DNA of 45,054 bases. Origin: Candidatus Nitrosopelagicus sp. (GTDB taxonomy: Archaea; Thermoproteota; Nitrososphaeria; Nitrososphaerales; Nitrosopumilaceae). The stretch is taken from positions 1 to 45,054 of the forward strand of contig JAOMDR010000011.1 of the NCBI GenBank assembly GCA_028345575.1. The letters are read 5' to 3'. A model generated the notes under the pieces. That model worked only from the letters and a program-made list of their open reading frames with translations. It did not search any database and was not told the origin of the DNA. Made by a program: the position numbers and the translations under genes. The first letter of the stretch is position 1. Every line of letters begins with the position of its first letter. This document shows positions 1 to 8,471 of the stretch, in pieces.

Positions 1-16
1 AATAGTTGTAAAATAG

Positions 17-22
17 AAAAAA
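17..22 (-). terminator. Possible T-tract terminator after the oxidoreductase operon
   Basis: Six consecutive T residues on the minus strand lie 28 to 33 bases beyond the stop codon of the beta-subunit gene. Archaeal termination needs little more than a T run, so this is a reasonable end for the transcript. Bases 1 to 49 hold no other recognisable feature. Confidence 0.3.
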
Positions 23-49
23 CTGTCTAATAATCATTTGTCAATGAGA

Positions 50-1015
50 CTATACTTTGTATGAATCAAGAATTTGATTAATCTTTGTAATAGGAACGTT
101 ATTTTTTGAGATATTTTGTAATGCTGAAGGATTTTCTATATAATTTGGAATTTTATCAGTTAATCTTCTAGTATATGGCGTGATTAATTCATTTTTATAA
201 AATATTCCAGTAGGAATTTTTTCATCCCATTCAAGTGATCTGACAATAGCCTGTGTTTTTTTCTGATTTAATTCAGTTTCATCACTATAGTGTACGACAG
301 GATCATAATCAGTATCTTCTAATTTGTAAATACGTGGCATAGCCTTTTTGGTCGTTTCATCAATTCTATCTACACCACTAAACCAATCTTTTGTGTTGAT
401 ATCATTGTATGTTGGGCAAGGTTGTAAAACATCTACAAATGCCAAACCTTTGTGATTAACCGCAGCAATGATTAGATCTTTTAACTGACGAACATCATAC
501 GAGTATCCTCTAGCTGCAAATGTAAATCCACTAGCAATTGCAAGCCCAATTGGATTTACATTATAATTTGTGTTTGGTGTAGGTAATGATTTAGTTTTTT
601 CACCCAATTTTAGAGTAGGCGATGCTTGACCTTTAGTTAACCCATATACTGCATTATCAAAAATTATGTATGTCATATCCACATTACGTCTACCAGCTGC
701 AACAAAATGACCTGCACCTATTCCAAGACCATCACCATCACCACCAACAGCAATAATTTCCAAATTTGGATTTGATATTTTTGCACCTTGTGCGAAAGGT
801 AAGACACGTCCATGCAAAGTATGAACTCCAAATACATTAATGAAATGGGATGTTTTTCCAGAACAACCAATACCAGAAAATATTGCGGTTTGATGTCGAG
901 GAATTTCCATTTCTGCTAATGCCATCTGAATTGAATTCACAATTCCAAAATCACCACATCCAGGACACCAATCATTATGGACATCTGTTTTGTAGTCACC
1001 TATCTTAAGCGCCAT
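50..1015 (-). CDS. 2-oxoacid:ferredoxin oxidoreductase, beta subunit (thiamine diphosphate subunit)
   Basis: This 321-residue protein is the catalytic beta subunit of a 2-oxoacid:ferredoxin oxidoreductase, which decarboxylates a 2-oxoacid to its acyl-CoA (or carboxylates in reverse) and passes electrons to ferredoxin in the cytoplasm. The thiamine diphosphate/magnesium motif GDGDGLGIG is at residues 92-100, with the following DNAVYGLT segment at 120-127. Four cysteines, C17 and C20 (WCPGCGD), C51 and C200, fit the single [4Fe-4S] cluster of this subunit. Its ATG lies inside the last codons of the alpha gene (11-base overlap), so the two are co-translated. Substrate (pyruvate or 2-oxoglutarate) cannot be decided from the sequence; the two-subunit form is shared by several OFORs, so I give no symbol. 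Confidence 0.93.
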   Translation of the reverse strand: MALKIGDYKTDVHNDWCPGCGDFGIVNSIQMALAEMEIPRHQTAIFSGIGCSGKTSHFINVFGVHTLHGRVLPFAQGAKISNPNLEIIAVGGDGDGLGIGAGHFVAAGRRNVDMTYIIFDNAVYGLTKGQASPTLKLGEKTKSLPTPNTNYNVNPIGLAIASGFTFAARGYSYDVRQLKDLIIAAVNHKGLAFVDVLQPCPTYNDINTKDWFSGVDRIDETTKKAMPRIYKLEDTDYDPVVHYSDETELNQKKTQAIVRSLEWDEKIPTGIFYKNELITPYTRRLTDKIPNYIENPSALQNISKNNVPITKINQILDSYKV

Positions 1016-2915
1016 ATGTCAAAACCTCTCTTTTTTCTGCAGTGCCATTAACAATTTTTTTTAACGTATCGTATAATTCAGTACATGTCATTGGTCTTCC
1101 TGTGAACTTTAGAATATAATAATCAGGATCCTTTTCTAAATTTTGCCTAATTAATGAACCCAGTTGACCAGTATAGTTTGCTTCAATGTCAATAATAGTT
1201 TTAGAATTAGAAAATAATTTTTTTAAGAATTCTTTTGGAAATGGTTCTAAAAGCTTTATTTCAACAAATCCAATATTGATACCATCATCTTTCAACATTT
1301 CTATTGCATCTAGAATTGGACCTTGAGTTGAGCCCCAAGAGACAACACAAAAATCACCTTCAGAATGTTTTACGATTTGTTCAGTTTCAGGAATTTTTTC
1401 AAGTATGTAATCTAGACGAGATTGTCTTTTATCCATCATCTGAACACGATTTACCGGATCCTCAGATATGTGACCTTGTATATCACTTTCATCACCAGTA
1501 TTCCAAAATATTCCATTTTCTAAACCTAGTTTTGACCTTGGTGACAATCCATCTTCTGTATGTTCAAATCTTCTATAATTGTCCGAAGAAATTTCATTCA
1601 GTAATTTTCCTCTATCAATGTTTACTCTAGTTTCATCAAATCTTTGACAGGTTGTGACAGAACTAGCAATGAATTTATCCATCATGTGTATTACAGGAAC
1701 TTGAAAAATATCTGCATAGTTAAACACCTGAGTTGTATCATAGAAACTATCAGAGACACTGCCTGATGCGTAAACAATTCTAGGGAATTCTCCAACACCA
1801 GAATTTATCGCACACATTAAATCATCTTGACCATGACGTGTAGGTAAACCAGTTGATGGTCCACTTCTTTGATAAAAAGTGATTACAACTGGAACTTCAT
1901 TGATTCCTGCCCAACTCAGACATTCAATCATTAATACAAAACCAGGTCCAGAGGTACATGTAGCAGAACGTACACCAGTTAATGATGAACCAATTGCCAT
2001 ACCTATTGCAGAAATTTCATCTTCAGTTTGAATAACAAGTGTTGAACCAGGACGATCCTCATTTATTTCAAGTATTTCATTAGTTTCAAGGAAATTACTT
2101 TCATCAGTTGCAGGTGTAATTGGATAATATGATTGAAATCTGCACCCAGCGATAATTTTTCCAATTGAGGTACCATAATATCCTTGAACCAGAAGCGTAT
2201 TTTCTTCAATTTCTTTTTCCTCGAATTTGAGACCAATATTATCAAATTTGGCAGTTGCATAATTGTAAGCAAAATTTGCCGCAGAGACATTCATTTCAGC
2301 TATAGATTTTTTCTTTGAGAATATTGAGTTTACAGATTCAGTTAATTTCTCCGAAGGAATCATTAATAATCCTAATGAAAGAGAAACTCCCAAAACATTG
2401 AACATGCGACTCATGTTTTTAATTCGTGGATTCTCTAATTTTTCAGATAATTCAGCTAATAGACTACGAAAAGAAACGGAATGTATCGAGGTACCATTTT
2501 CAGATGCCAATTCCAATATTCCTTTAACAGTATCTTCTTTGTTTTTGGATTTTAGAAGATTCCCTAAACGTTCTTTAAAATCATTATCAAATGTAATAAC
2601 ATCTGAAACTTTTACATTTTCTAAAGTTGAATCATAAATTATAATTCCATTTTCTAAAACATCATCTGCATGACGAAAAATGGTTTCAGCATCAAATGCA
2701 ATAAGCATATTTGTCCCTTTTACACTAGAGCGAATTTGTTTTTCAGAAACTCTTACTGCAAAATAGCTATGTTCACCTTTAATGTTTGAATAATATTCAC
2801 GTTTTCCAAATATTTGATAACCCATTTTTGAGAAAACCTGAGAGAAAATATTAGCTGCAGTTTCAACTCCACTTCCTTGAGGTCCACCAATCATCCATGT
2901 AAAATCAGTTACCAT
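1005..2915 (-). CDS. 2-oxoacid:ferredoxin oxidoreductase, fused gamma-alpha subunit
   Basis: The protein is a gamma-alpha fusion. The N-terminal gamma domain begins [11 protein letters not shown] near residue 9, and the alpha (pyrimidine-binding) domain carries YPITPAT near residue 260. It forms the active site together with the beta subunit encoded just downstream. An open frame runs 19 codons further upstream to 2972, but I prefer the ATG at 2915 (636 residues). The gamma domain starts there, and this start sits one base after the stop of a tiny Cys-rich gene, which is typical of tight operon packing. No separate ferredoxin-like delta subunit is present, as in other two-subunit enzymes of this family. 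Confidence 0.92.
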   Translation of the reverse strand: MVTDFTWMIGGPQGSGVETAANIFSQVFSKMGYQIFGKREYYSNIKGEHSYFAVRVSEKQIRSSVKGTNMLIAFDAETIFRHADDVLENGIIIYDSTLENVKVSDVITFDNDFKERLGNLLKSKNKEDTVKGILELASENGTSIHSVSFRSLLAELSEKLENPRIKNMSRMFNVLGVSLSLGLLMIPSEKLTESVNSIFSKKKSIAEMNVSAANFAYNYATAKFDNIGLKFEEKEIEENTLLVQGYYGTSIGKIIAGCRFQSYYPITPATDESNFLETNEILEINEDRPGSTLVIQTEDEISAIGMAIGSSLTGVRSATCTSGPGFVLMIECLSWAGINEVPVVITFYQRSGPSTGLPTRHGQDDLMCAINSGVGEFPRIVYASGSVSDSFYDTTQVFNYADIFQVPVIHMMDKFIASSVTTCQRFDETRVNIDRGKLLNEISSDNYRRFEHTEDGLSPRSKLGLENGIFWNTGDESDIQGHISEDPVNRVQMMDKRQSRLDYILEKIPETEQIVKHSEGDFCVVSWGSTQGPILDAIEMLKDDGINIGFVEIKLLEPFPKEFLKKLFSNSKTIIDIEANYTGQLGSLIRQNLEKDPDYYILKFTGRPMTCTELYDTLKKIVNGTAEKREVLTYGA

Positions 2916-2916
2916 T

Positions 2917-3051
2917 TCATGCCCCCGTTGCCGCATCAAATAATGCACATTCACATTTGTCACGTTCTCCACAATAGGGACAAACGCAGATACATTGTTC
3001 TATTGGTTTTTCACATTCAGAACAATTTAGTAAATCATCAGAAGAAGACAA
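2917..3051 (-). CDS. Cys-rich 44-residue protein, putative zinc or iron-sulfur microprotein
   Basis: A short frame starts with TTG at 3051 and encodes 44 residues with eight cysteines, at positions 10, 13, 20, 22, 24, 27, 33 and 35. The pairs 10/13 (CSEC) and 24/27 (CPYC) look like a zinc ribbon; the extra cysteines could hold a second metal. The stop is one base before the ATG of the oxidoreductase alpha subunit, so the two are almost certainly co-transcribed. A TATA-like box lies about 24 bases upstream of the TTG, fitting a leaderless mRNA, and GGAG is also just upstream. An in-frame stop closes the frame eight codons upstream of the TTG. The Cys spacing is not that of a 2[4Fe-4S] ferredoxin. 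Function unknown; a link to OFOR assembly or electron transfer is inference. Confidence 0.7.
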   Translation of the reverse strand: MSSSDDLLNCSECEKPIEQCICVCPYCGERDKCECALFDAATGA

Positions 3052-3064
3052 TACTCCTATTATG

Positions 3065-3080
3065 ATTAAATATTATAAAT
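3065..3080. promoter_or_regulatory. Shared bidirectional TATA-like promoter core
   Basis: The A/T block containing TATTATAAAT at 3071-3080 lies midway between two divergent starts: TTG at 3051 on the minus strand and ATG at 3099 on the plus strand. Its centre is about 24 bases from each, the usual distance from an archaeal TATA box to a transcription start, so both mRNAs would be leaderless or nearly so. Read as TTTATAATA on the minus strand and TATTATAAAT on the plus strand. Confidence 0.55.
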
Positions 3081-3098
3081 GGTTTGACCAAACATTCA

Positions 3099-4067
3099 AT
3101 GAAAAAACGTTTCAATGTGTTAGTTACAAGACGACTGCATAGATCTGCACTAGACGAATTAAGAAAGAAATGCAATGTCTCATTACATACAGGTAAAATT
3201 CCAATTCCAAAAAAAAATCTAATTAATAAAATTAAAGATGTTGATGGAGTGATTTGTCATCCATATGATACGATAGATAAAGAAGTTATTAGTAATGCAA
3301 AAAATCTCAAAGCGATTAGTACTTTCAGTGTAGGTTTTGATCATATTGACATAAATTTTGCTAAATCCAAAAAAATTAAAATTGGCTATACGCCTGAGGT
3401 TTTGACAAATGCTACAGCTGAATTGACAATGGGATTAATTTTGGATGTTTTAAGACGAATTTCCGAAGGAGATAGAATAATCCGTAACAAAAAGTGGAAT
3501 CAAATCTTTGGCGCATATGATTATACGGGCACAGAAGTTGCAGGAAAAACTATCGGAATTATAGGAATGGGCAGAATTGGAAGAGAAGTAGCAAAAAAAG
3601 CAAATGGGTTAGGTATGAATGTAATTTATCATAATAGAAGATCATTATCAAAGAGTGTGGAGAAAATGTTGAAAACAAAATATGTTTCAGAGAATATATT
3701 GTATGAAAAAAGTGATGTAATTTCATTACATCTTCCATACAATAAGGATACACATCATTTAATGAATTCAAAAAAATTTAAAAAGATGAAAGAAACTTCT
3801 TTTTTGATAAATACATCTAGAGGAAAAATTGTAAATGAAAAACAACTAGTGACAGCTTTGAAGAAAAAACAGATTCAAGGTGCAGGTATGGATGTTTATG
3901 AGTCAGAACCTATTAAGAAAAATAGTTCATTACTAAAACTAGAAAATGTTGTTTTAGCCCCACATGTTGGAAGCTCAACGAAAGAAACAAGACAAAAAAT
4001 GTCAGATATTACAGTAAGAAATTTAGTTTTGGCATTAGAGGGGAAAAAATTACTTTATTCGGTTTAA
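3099..4067 (+). CDS. D-isomer-specific 2-hydroxyacid dehydrogenase (glyoxylate/hydroxypyruvate reductase-like)
   Basis: This NAD(P)-dependent dehydrogenase reduces a 2-oxoacid to a D-2-hydroxyacid or the reverse. The Rossmann motif GMGRIG is near residue 155, the catalytic Arg is in NTSRGK (about 240), the Glu in DVYESEP (about 268) and the His in APHVGSS (about 290). This is the complete Arg-Glu-His set of the family. Length (322) is that of glyoxylate or hydroxypyruvate reductases and short-form phosphoglycerate dehydrogenases; no ACT domain is present, which argues against a regulated SerA. A TTG at 3084 could extend it by five codons, but ATG at 3099 sits at leaderless distance from the promoter. 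Exact substrate unknown. The stop interlocks with that of the next, convergent gene. Confidence 0.88.
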   Translation: MKKRFNVLVTRRLHRSALDELRKKCNVSLHTGKIPIPKKNLINKIKDVDGVICHPYDTIDKEVISNAKNLKAISTFSVGFDHIDINFAKSKKIKIGYTPEVLTNATAELTMGLILDVLRRISEGDRIIRNKKWNQIFGAYDYTGTEVAGKTIGIIGMGRIGREVAKKANGLGMNVIYHNRRSLSKSVEKMLKTKYVSENILYEKSDVISLHLPYNKDTHHLMNSKKFKKMKETSFLINTSRGKIVNEKQLVTALKKKQIQGAGMDVYESEPIKKNSSLLKLENVVLAPHVGSSTKETRQKMSDITVRNLVLALEGKKLLYSV

Positions 4068-4330
4068 TCCAATTGAATTAACGCATCATCAGGATTTCCT
4101 TTAACACAGTCAGTTCCAACAGCTTTAAGTTTTTGAAATTCTAGTGTTCCTTCAGGTATTTTTCCTATTTTTTGTAGTTCACCAATTTTCACAGTTACAA
4201 CACCTTTGTGTTTTTCACATGTAATTCCAACCATGTAAGAGTCATCATTATGAACTATTTCTACAACATATTCAGGCGGATTTACACAATCATGTCCATT
4301 TTGTTTTACAGAACATCTATCAGGGAACAT
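4064..4330 (-). CDS. Small protein with putative Cys3His zinc site
   Basis: This 88-residue protein is not one I recognise. Its cysteines are C6, C15 and C38, with H41 completing a CEKH pair, plus C75. The layout C-x8-C, a short beta-rich stretch, then C-x2-H followed by a further beta strand resembles small zinc-binding modules in which two short metal pairs bracket a hairpin. The C-terminal half has no recognisable motif. Its stop codon overlaps that of the convergent dehydrogenase in a shared TTAA. There is no signal peptide or membrane segment, so it is expected in the cytoplasm. Confidence 0.75.
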   Translation of the reverse strand: MFPDRCSVKQNGHDCVNPPEYVVEIVHNDDSYMVGITCEKHKGVVTVKIGELQKIGKIPEGTLEFQKLKAVGTDCVKGNPDDALIQLD

Positions 4331-4353
4331 AAAATTACCATTTTGAAGGAATA

Positions 4354-5652
4354 TTAAATTCGTTCTATTATTGAATTAAAGTTCCATAATGAATTTTTTT
4401 GAGAATTCGGAGATTTCAGAATTCCTTTATTCTGTAATTTTTGGACAACTAAAGCAGAATATGCAGGAGCTCCAGTTGCACCAGGGGAATTATAGTTTAC
4501 AATATGAAATGAATTATGTCCTTCGCGTTCCATCACATCAGAAATAAAATTTCCATCTGGAGAGATAACAGGAGTACGTATTCCTGCAGTTCCTTTTTTT
4601 GTGAAATAATCGGGTTTTAGAGAGGGAATAAAATTCATAACACGTTGAACCATGGCATCCTTGGATATTGAGCTCCTAAACTCATGTGAAATTAATGATA
4701 AGAAATCAGGATTAAGAAATAATTTTTTTGCACCACCTGTCAAAATTTCTCCTAGTTTTGATATTGTCGATGGTATATCAGTTACAAAACCATCATAGGT
4801 TTCAGGTGTAGGTACAGGCACGGCGTTTGGACCAATCTCAGTGGTTCCATTAGCACGTTTGATCCAATGAGGATCAAGAAAAGGAAATTCAGGATGTCTT
4901 GCAACAGAGTAAATGTTTGTTTTTACAATATCAGCATAATTACTATCAGCTATCCAATATTCACCTCTAAAATGAAGATCAGAGTGAGATTGAAGTAGAT
5001 TGAATTCTTTTGCAATATCAAGCGAATTCCCACCAGAGCAATTAATTAAATAATTACATTCAATTGAAGTGTTATCTGTAAAATTTATTTGAATTATATC
5101 ATCATTTATTATAAATGATTTAACATTTTTCTGAAAAAGAAATTCAGTTGAATTTTGGACAGATATTTTCTGTATTTCTTGGGTGAGTTTAGAATAATCA
5201 GTAGAGACGTCACTTTTACATAATAATCCAGAATAGCATTCGATATTTTTTTCTTTTTGTTTCAATTCATTTGAATCAAGTAATGACAAATTATTTTCAG
5301 AAACACCATTTTGTATTCCCCATTTATGATATTTTTCCAGAGTTTTATGTTGTGTTTCATCTAAAGCAACTTCTATAGTTCCAATCTCATTCCACGGAGA
5401 CATTGTATTTGTCGCTAATGTTTTCCATAAATCATGGGATACATGTGCAGATTTAGCAAAAATTTTTTTCTTTTCAGGATTTAAGTAAAAAGGAGTATGA
5501 ACAACGCCTGTATTTCTGCCACTAGTATGTTTTGCAACATCTGATTCTTTTTCAATAACACATACACTGGAATCATAAAGATTTGATATCCAATACGAAA
5601 TTGTGGTACCCAGAATTCCTCCACCTATAATTGCAATATCAAATTTTTTCAA
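4354..5652 (-). CDS. lhgO: LhgO-like FAD-dependent L-2-hydroxyglutarate oxidase/dehydrogenase
   Basis: This 432-residue flavoprotein of the DAO family fits L-2-hydroxyglutarate oxidase/dehydrogenase, which oxidises L-2-hydroxyglutarate to 2-oxoglutarate. The dinucleotide motif G-x-G-x2-G is at residues 10-15 and the ribose-binding Glu is E34. The segment SGRNTGVVH just after it is typical of the LhgO group, as is the late PGATGAPAY motif near the C-terminus. The start is TTG at 5652, with a TATA-like box (TTTATAAT, 5677-5684) at leaderless distance. It lies close to a 2-oxoacid oxidoreductase and a 2-hydroxyacid dehydrogenase, so a shared role in 2-oxoacid balance is possible but not shown. 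Other DAO-family substrates cannot be excluded. Confidence 0.8.
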   Translation of the reverse strand: MKKFDIAIIGGGILGTTISYWISNLYDSSVCVIEKESDVAKHTSGRNTGVVHTPFYLNPEKKKIFAKSAHVSHDLWKTLATNTMSPWNEIGTIEVALDETQHKTLEKYHKWGIQNGVSENNLSLLDSNELKQKEKNIECYSGLLCKSDVSTDYSKLTQEIQKISVQNSTEFLFQKNVKSFIINDDIIQINFTDNTSIECNYLINCSGGNSLDIAKEFNLLQSHSDLHFRGEYWIADSNYADIVKTNIYSVARHPEFPFLDPHWIKRANGTTEIGPNAVPVPTPETYDGFVTDIPSTISKLGEILTGGAKKLFLNPDFLSLISHEFRSSISKDAMVQRVMNFIPSLKPDYFTKKGTAGIRTPVISPDGNFISDVMEREGHNSFHIVNYNSPGATGAPAYSALVVQKLQNKGILKSPNSQKNSLWNFNSIIERI

Positions 5653-5690
5653 TACTACTGATCATATTCTATTGAATTATAAATTAAAGA

Positions 5691-5792
5691 TGGCGCCGAG
5701 AGAGAGATTTGAACTCTCGATCCCTTGCGAGAACGTGCTTTATGGTTTAAAGATTTCCAGGCACGCGCCCTACCAGGCTAGGCGACCTCGGC
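5691..5792 (-). tRNA. tRNA-Ser(GGA) with intron and encoded CCA
   Basis: Read on the minus strand, the 7-bp acceptor stem GCCGAGG pairs with TCTCGGC (one G-U). The discriminator is G73, and CCA is encoded at 5693-5691. The T arm is GAGAG-TTCAAAT-CTCTC. The long variable arm has a stem TCTC/GGGA with loop GCAA, as expected for serine. The anticodon stem CGTGC/GCACG closes a loop that becomes CTGGAAA (anticodon GGA) once a 15-nt intron after position 37 is removed. A TATA-like box lies around 5823-5834, upstream of the gene. Confidence 0.93.
5740..5754 (-). other. 15-nt intron in tRNA-Ser, canonical position 37/38
   Basis: The intron separates the first six bases of the anticodon loop (CTGGAA) from its last A. 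The anticodon TGG pairs with CCA inside the intron. Flanking this short helix are two three-base AAA bulges, and cutting each after the second A gives exactly the mature seven-base loop. This is a relaxed bulge-helix-bulge with one C-U mismatch in the central helix. The splice positions are deduced from structure only. Confidence 0.8.
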
Positions 5793-5847
5793 ATTAGCTT
5801 TCGCTAAATAATAATTCGGTACTCATTATAAAAATGCATTATATCAT

Positions 5848-6294
5848 TTATTTGAAAACATGAATTATCACAATTTTTTCTATTATACTTCCATCAAGTG
5901 TGATAGCTTTTGATGTAATTTTGTATGTACCTTCCAGTATATGATCACCATTATTTTTCATTTGATCCCAAACAAAAGATACCTCTTCATGTGAATCAAG
6001 TTTAGAAATTACTTGAGATGATATGGGTGAGAAAATCTGTATGCTGTCTAGTTGTTTTATGATTAAGCCATAAGATGTATCAGGAAATTTGAGTTCATCT
6101 GTACCTGAATTGATGATTGTGATTGAAATTGGTTCGCCTAATGTGAAATTAGTTTTTTCTGTAACAATAGATAAAGATGTGCCATCAACGTAAACCAATT
6201 GATCTTCTACCCCATATTCATACAAAATTATTCCAAAAATTGGTCCAGATATAACACCAACAATTATTGCAAAAAGTAAGCCTTTTGGAAACAA
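5848..6294 (-). CDS. Small membrane-anchored protein with beta-rich extracytoplasmic domain
   Basis: The 148-residue product has a hydrophobic N-terminal segment (about residues 5-24) that should be an uncleaved anchor. A beta-rich domain follows, containing FTLGEPISITI and a late VSFVWDQ/GTYKI pattern, reminiscent of the immunoglobulin-like BsuPI-type proteinase-inhibitor fold. That resemblance is weak and functional assignment is not justified. It starts with TTG at 6294, three bases after the stop of the Cbf5 gene, so it is the last gene of that operon. It probably faces the outside of the cytoplasmic membrane. Confidence 0.7.
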   Translation of the reverse strand: MFPKGLLFAIIVGVISGPIFGIILYEYGVEDQLVYVDGTSLSIVTEKTNFTLGEPISITIINSGTDELKFPDTSYGLIIKQLDSIQIFSPISSQVISKLDSHEEVSFVWDQMKNNGDHILEGTYKITSKAITLDGSIIEKIVIIHVFK

Positions 6295-6297
6295 TTT

Positions 6298-7293
6298 TTA
6301 TTCTTTTTTTGGTGTGCTAGTACGCCAGTTTTTTGGATAAGTGTTCGGTTTCATGATGATTCGTTTTGTTTGGAATGCATATCCTTTTGTTAGATCTTTT
6401 ATCTCATTTTCAGATAAAAGAGATTCAGCTAATGCAACAATCTCACCTTTTTGGGAATAGATTCCAACTAGATCACCTTTTTGTAAATATGGAGAGATTT
6501 GTAAGACTCCAGGTATTGCTAATTGGGCACCATGACACATAGAATCTATTGCAGAATCACGAATGACCACAGATTTTATTTCACTAAATGTTTCTTCTAC
6601 AGGTCTAATAATTTTCAAAAGTTTTGATTCATCTTTATTTTCTTTCCATGTCGCATATGCATCTGCTAGTTGATGCATGGTAACTAGATTTTCTTCATTG
6701 AATTGATGTACACGTGAACGACGTAATTCTATCATAGAACCCCCAGGTCCAAGTAATTCACCCATATCATAATATAATTTTCGAATGTAAGTTCCTGCTT
6801 CACATAATACGCGTAACAAAACTAGACGTTCTTTTTGTTCTAATAATTCTAATTCATAAATAGTTCTACTTCGTGTTTGTCTTACCACAGCAGAACGTTG
6901 TGGTGGTTTTTGGAAAATTTCACCACGAAATAATTCAAGTATTTGTTCAAGTTTTTCTTTAGATGGTAACGAATGTAATCTACCGAGTGCATGATATTCT
7001 TTTGGACCTAACAATAATACACCAAGAGCTTTTGTTCCCTCACCCAAACCTAGAGGTAAAACACCGGAAACTTGTGGATCAAGGGTTCCACTGTGACCAG
7101 CTTTAGGAATTTCTAAAATTCTTTTTGCCCAAGCAACAACTTCATGACTTGTAGGTCCAGGAGGTTTATCAATCAAAACTAAACCATATTCTAAAAGTTG
7201 TTCAATAGTTCTTTTGTTGTAAAATGTCCCATGTTCAGGATTAGTCATATCCTCATCTATTTTTACAAGATTTTCAAGTTGTTTTAGAGTCAA
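6298..7293 (-). CDS. cbf5: Archaeal Cbf5 (dyskerin/TruB family) tRNA and rRNA pseudouridine synthase
   Basis: Cbf5 is the catalytic subunit of box H/ACA ribonucleoproteins and also makes pseudouridine 55 in tRNA. The motif GHSGTLDPQVSGVLPL carries the catalytic Asp (near residue 73). The C-terminal part (about 245-320) matches a PUA RNA-binding domain. Length (331) suits archaeal Cbf5 rather than bacterial TruB. The start is TTG, overlapping the TGA of the CMP kinase gene by four bases (TTGA), so translation is coupled. An internal ATG 16 codons later (MTNPEHG) is an alternative start. The neighbours match the archaeal order DUF106-cmk-cbf5 at the end of the spc operon. Confidence 0.93.
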   Translation of the reverse strand: MTLKQLENLVKIDEDMTNPEHGTFYNKRTIEQLLEYGLVLIDKPPGPTSHEVVAWAKRILEIPKAGHSGTLDPQVSGVLPLGLGEGTKALGVLLLGPKEYHALGRLHSLPSKEKLEQILELFRGEIFQKPPQRSAVVRQTRSRTIYELELLEQKERLVLLRVLCEAGTYIRKLYYDMGELLGPGGSMIELRRSRVHQFNEENLVTMHQLADAYATWKENKDESKLLKIIRPVEETFSEIKSVVIRDSAIDSMCHGAQLAIPGVLQISPYLQKGDLVGIYSQKGEIVALAESLLSENEIKDLTKGYAFQTKRIIMKPNTYPKNWRTSTPKKE

Positions 7294-7850
7294 AGTAGTT
7301 CTCTCACGGTTGATTTTGCAATTTCTAATACTTGCTCTGCATTTATTCCATCAGTTGGGATTATTTTATTAAAAACTGAAAGATCATCTCCAAATTCAAA
7401 GTTGTAGAGATTTTTGTAGATTGCTTTATTTTCATTGAATCTTTTGTTGACAACTTCCAGTGCAGAGGATTCTTCCATATTATCACGATTCTGCATACGT
7501 TTTGCGCTATTTTCTACAGTTCCATCTAACCATAATTTGATACCACTATCAATTAACCAAGGAAGTGTATAGCTAGTAATTACTACATCACCTTTTTCAA
7601 ATAATTGTATTAATTTTTCATCAACTTTCTTATCGAATTCAGAATTCTCTTTTCTCTGATTAAGAAATTTCATTCCATCTTCAGTGTCCCACCAATCATC
7701 GCCACTAGAGGAAAATCCTTGTTCACTTGCAAGTTCTTTTAAGATATCTCCACCGCTGAGATAATTTAGATTAAATTCTTTTGCAAGTCCTTTTGCTACA
7801 GTAGTCTTTCCAATAGCAGGAGGACCAGACACTACAATGGATTTTGACAA
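7290..7850 (-). CDS. cmk: Cytidylate kinase, archaeal type
   Basis: This 186-residue P-loop kinase phosphorylates CMP/dCMP with ATP. The Walker A motif SGPPAIGKTT is at residues 8-17, and the LSGGDILKELA segment that follows is typical of archaeal CMP kinases. The lid region contains Arg-rich NRDNMEES. It starts with TTG at 7850, directly after the DUF106 stop with no gap, and overlaps the Cbf5 gene by four bases. In many archaea eL34 and eL14 genes sit next to cmk; neither is present here. Confidence 0.9.
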   Translation of the reverse strand: MSKSIVVSGPPAIGKTTVAKGLAKEFNLNYLSGGDILKELASEQGFSSSGDDWWDTEDGMKFLNQRKENSEFDKKVDEKLIQLFEKGDVVITSYTLPWLIDSGIKLWLDGTVENSAKRMQNRDNMEESSALEVVNKRFNENKAIYKNLYNFEFGDDLSVFNKIIPTDGINAEQVLEIAKSTVRELL

Positions 7851-8471
7851 TTATCCTAAATCCATTTGTGTTTTAGTTAGTTTCATAATGAGCCCACTAA
7901 ATGCAATGGATGATAGGAAATACCAAGCCCACAAGTATAGTGCATTTTCTTCACCACAATACAGTCCTTCTTCAACTTTAAGAGCAGTACATGTTAGTTC
8001 AAACCAATCACCAGGAATTACATTTAGTGGAATTGGTGAAACCGCAACAGTATATGAAAATAATTGTGGCAGTACAAAATAGAAAATTAACATTAATGGG
8101 ATAATTGTAATCATCATAGGTCGTATGTTCATCTGCATCATTTCCATATTCATTTTATTCATGTAAGCAGATTTTTTGTTTGCAGTTGCAATTCTTGCTT
8201 GATCCTTTGATCTAAATGCAGCCATTCTTTCTTTTTGCCACGCTCTTACTTCTTTTGTGATTCGTCTTTGTTTTACTTGATCAACCATCTTGCGTCTGAT
8301 TGATGAATTGATTAAGTTTAATGCAATTCCAAATCCAGCGACCGCAAGCATTGAAAGAATTATACCTTTTATCATTGGATCATCACTGCCCAAAGGACCT
8401 TCTCGCATACCAAAGAAATCCATTTGAAGGAATACAACATCAATGAAGTTTAATATGAAATTTAATTCCAT
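7851..8471 (-). CDS. DUF106 membrane protein (EMC3/Oxa1-like insertase homologue)
   Basis: The 206-residue protein has hydrophobic segments near residues 33-52, 118-137 and 171-192. A long, highly basic coiled region (about 58-110) lies between the first and second. This is the architecture of archaeal DUF106 proteins, which are considered relatives of Oxa1/YidC and of EMC3 and are thought to help membrane protein insertion at the ribosome. Its place just after secY and adenylate kinase is conserved across archaea and supports that role. Both its start and its stop touch neighbouring genes without spacing. Confidence 0.85.
   Translation of the reverse strand: MELNFILNFIDVVFLQMDFFGMREGPLGSDDPMIKGIILSMLAVAGFGIALNLINSSIRRKMVDQVKQRRITKEVRAWQKERMAAFRSKDQARIATANKKSAYMNKMNMEMMQMNIRPMMITIIPLMLIFYFVLPQLFSYTVAVSPIPLNVIPGDWFELTCTALKVEEGLYCGEENALYLWAWYFLSSIAFSGLIMKLTKTQMDLG

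Noticed and set aside
2916-2972. Upstream extension of the oxidoreductase alpha subunit
   Set aside because: The extra 19 residues lie in the Cys-rich gene read in another frame and do not resemble the gamma domain, which begins at ATG 2915.
5603-5797. Plus-strand frame of 64 codons
   Set aside because: It runs across the tRNA-Ser gene and the start of lhgO; no homology is visible.
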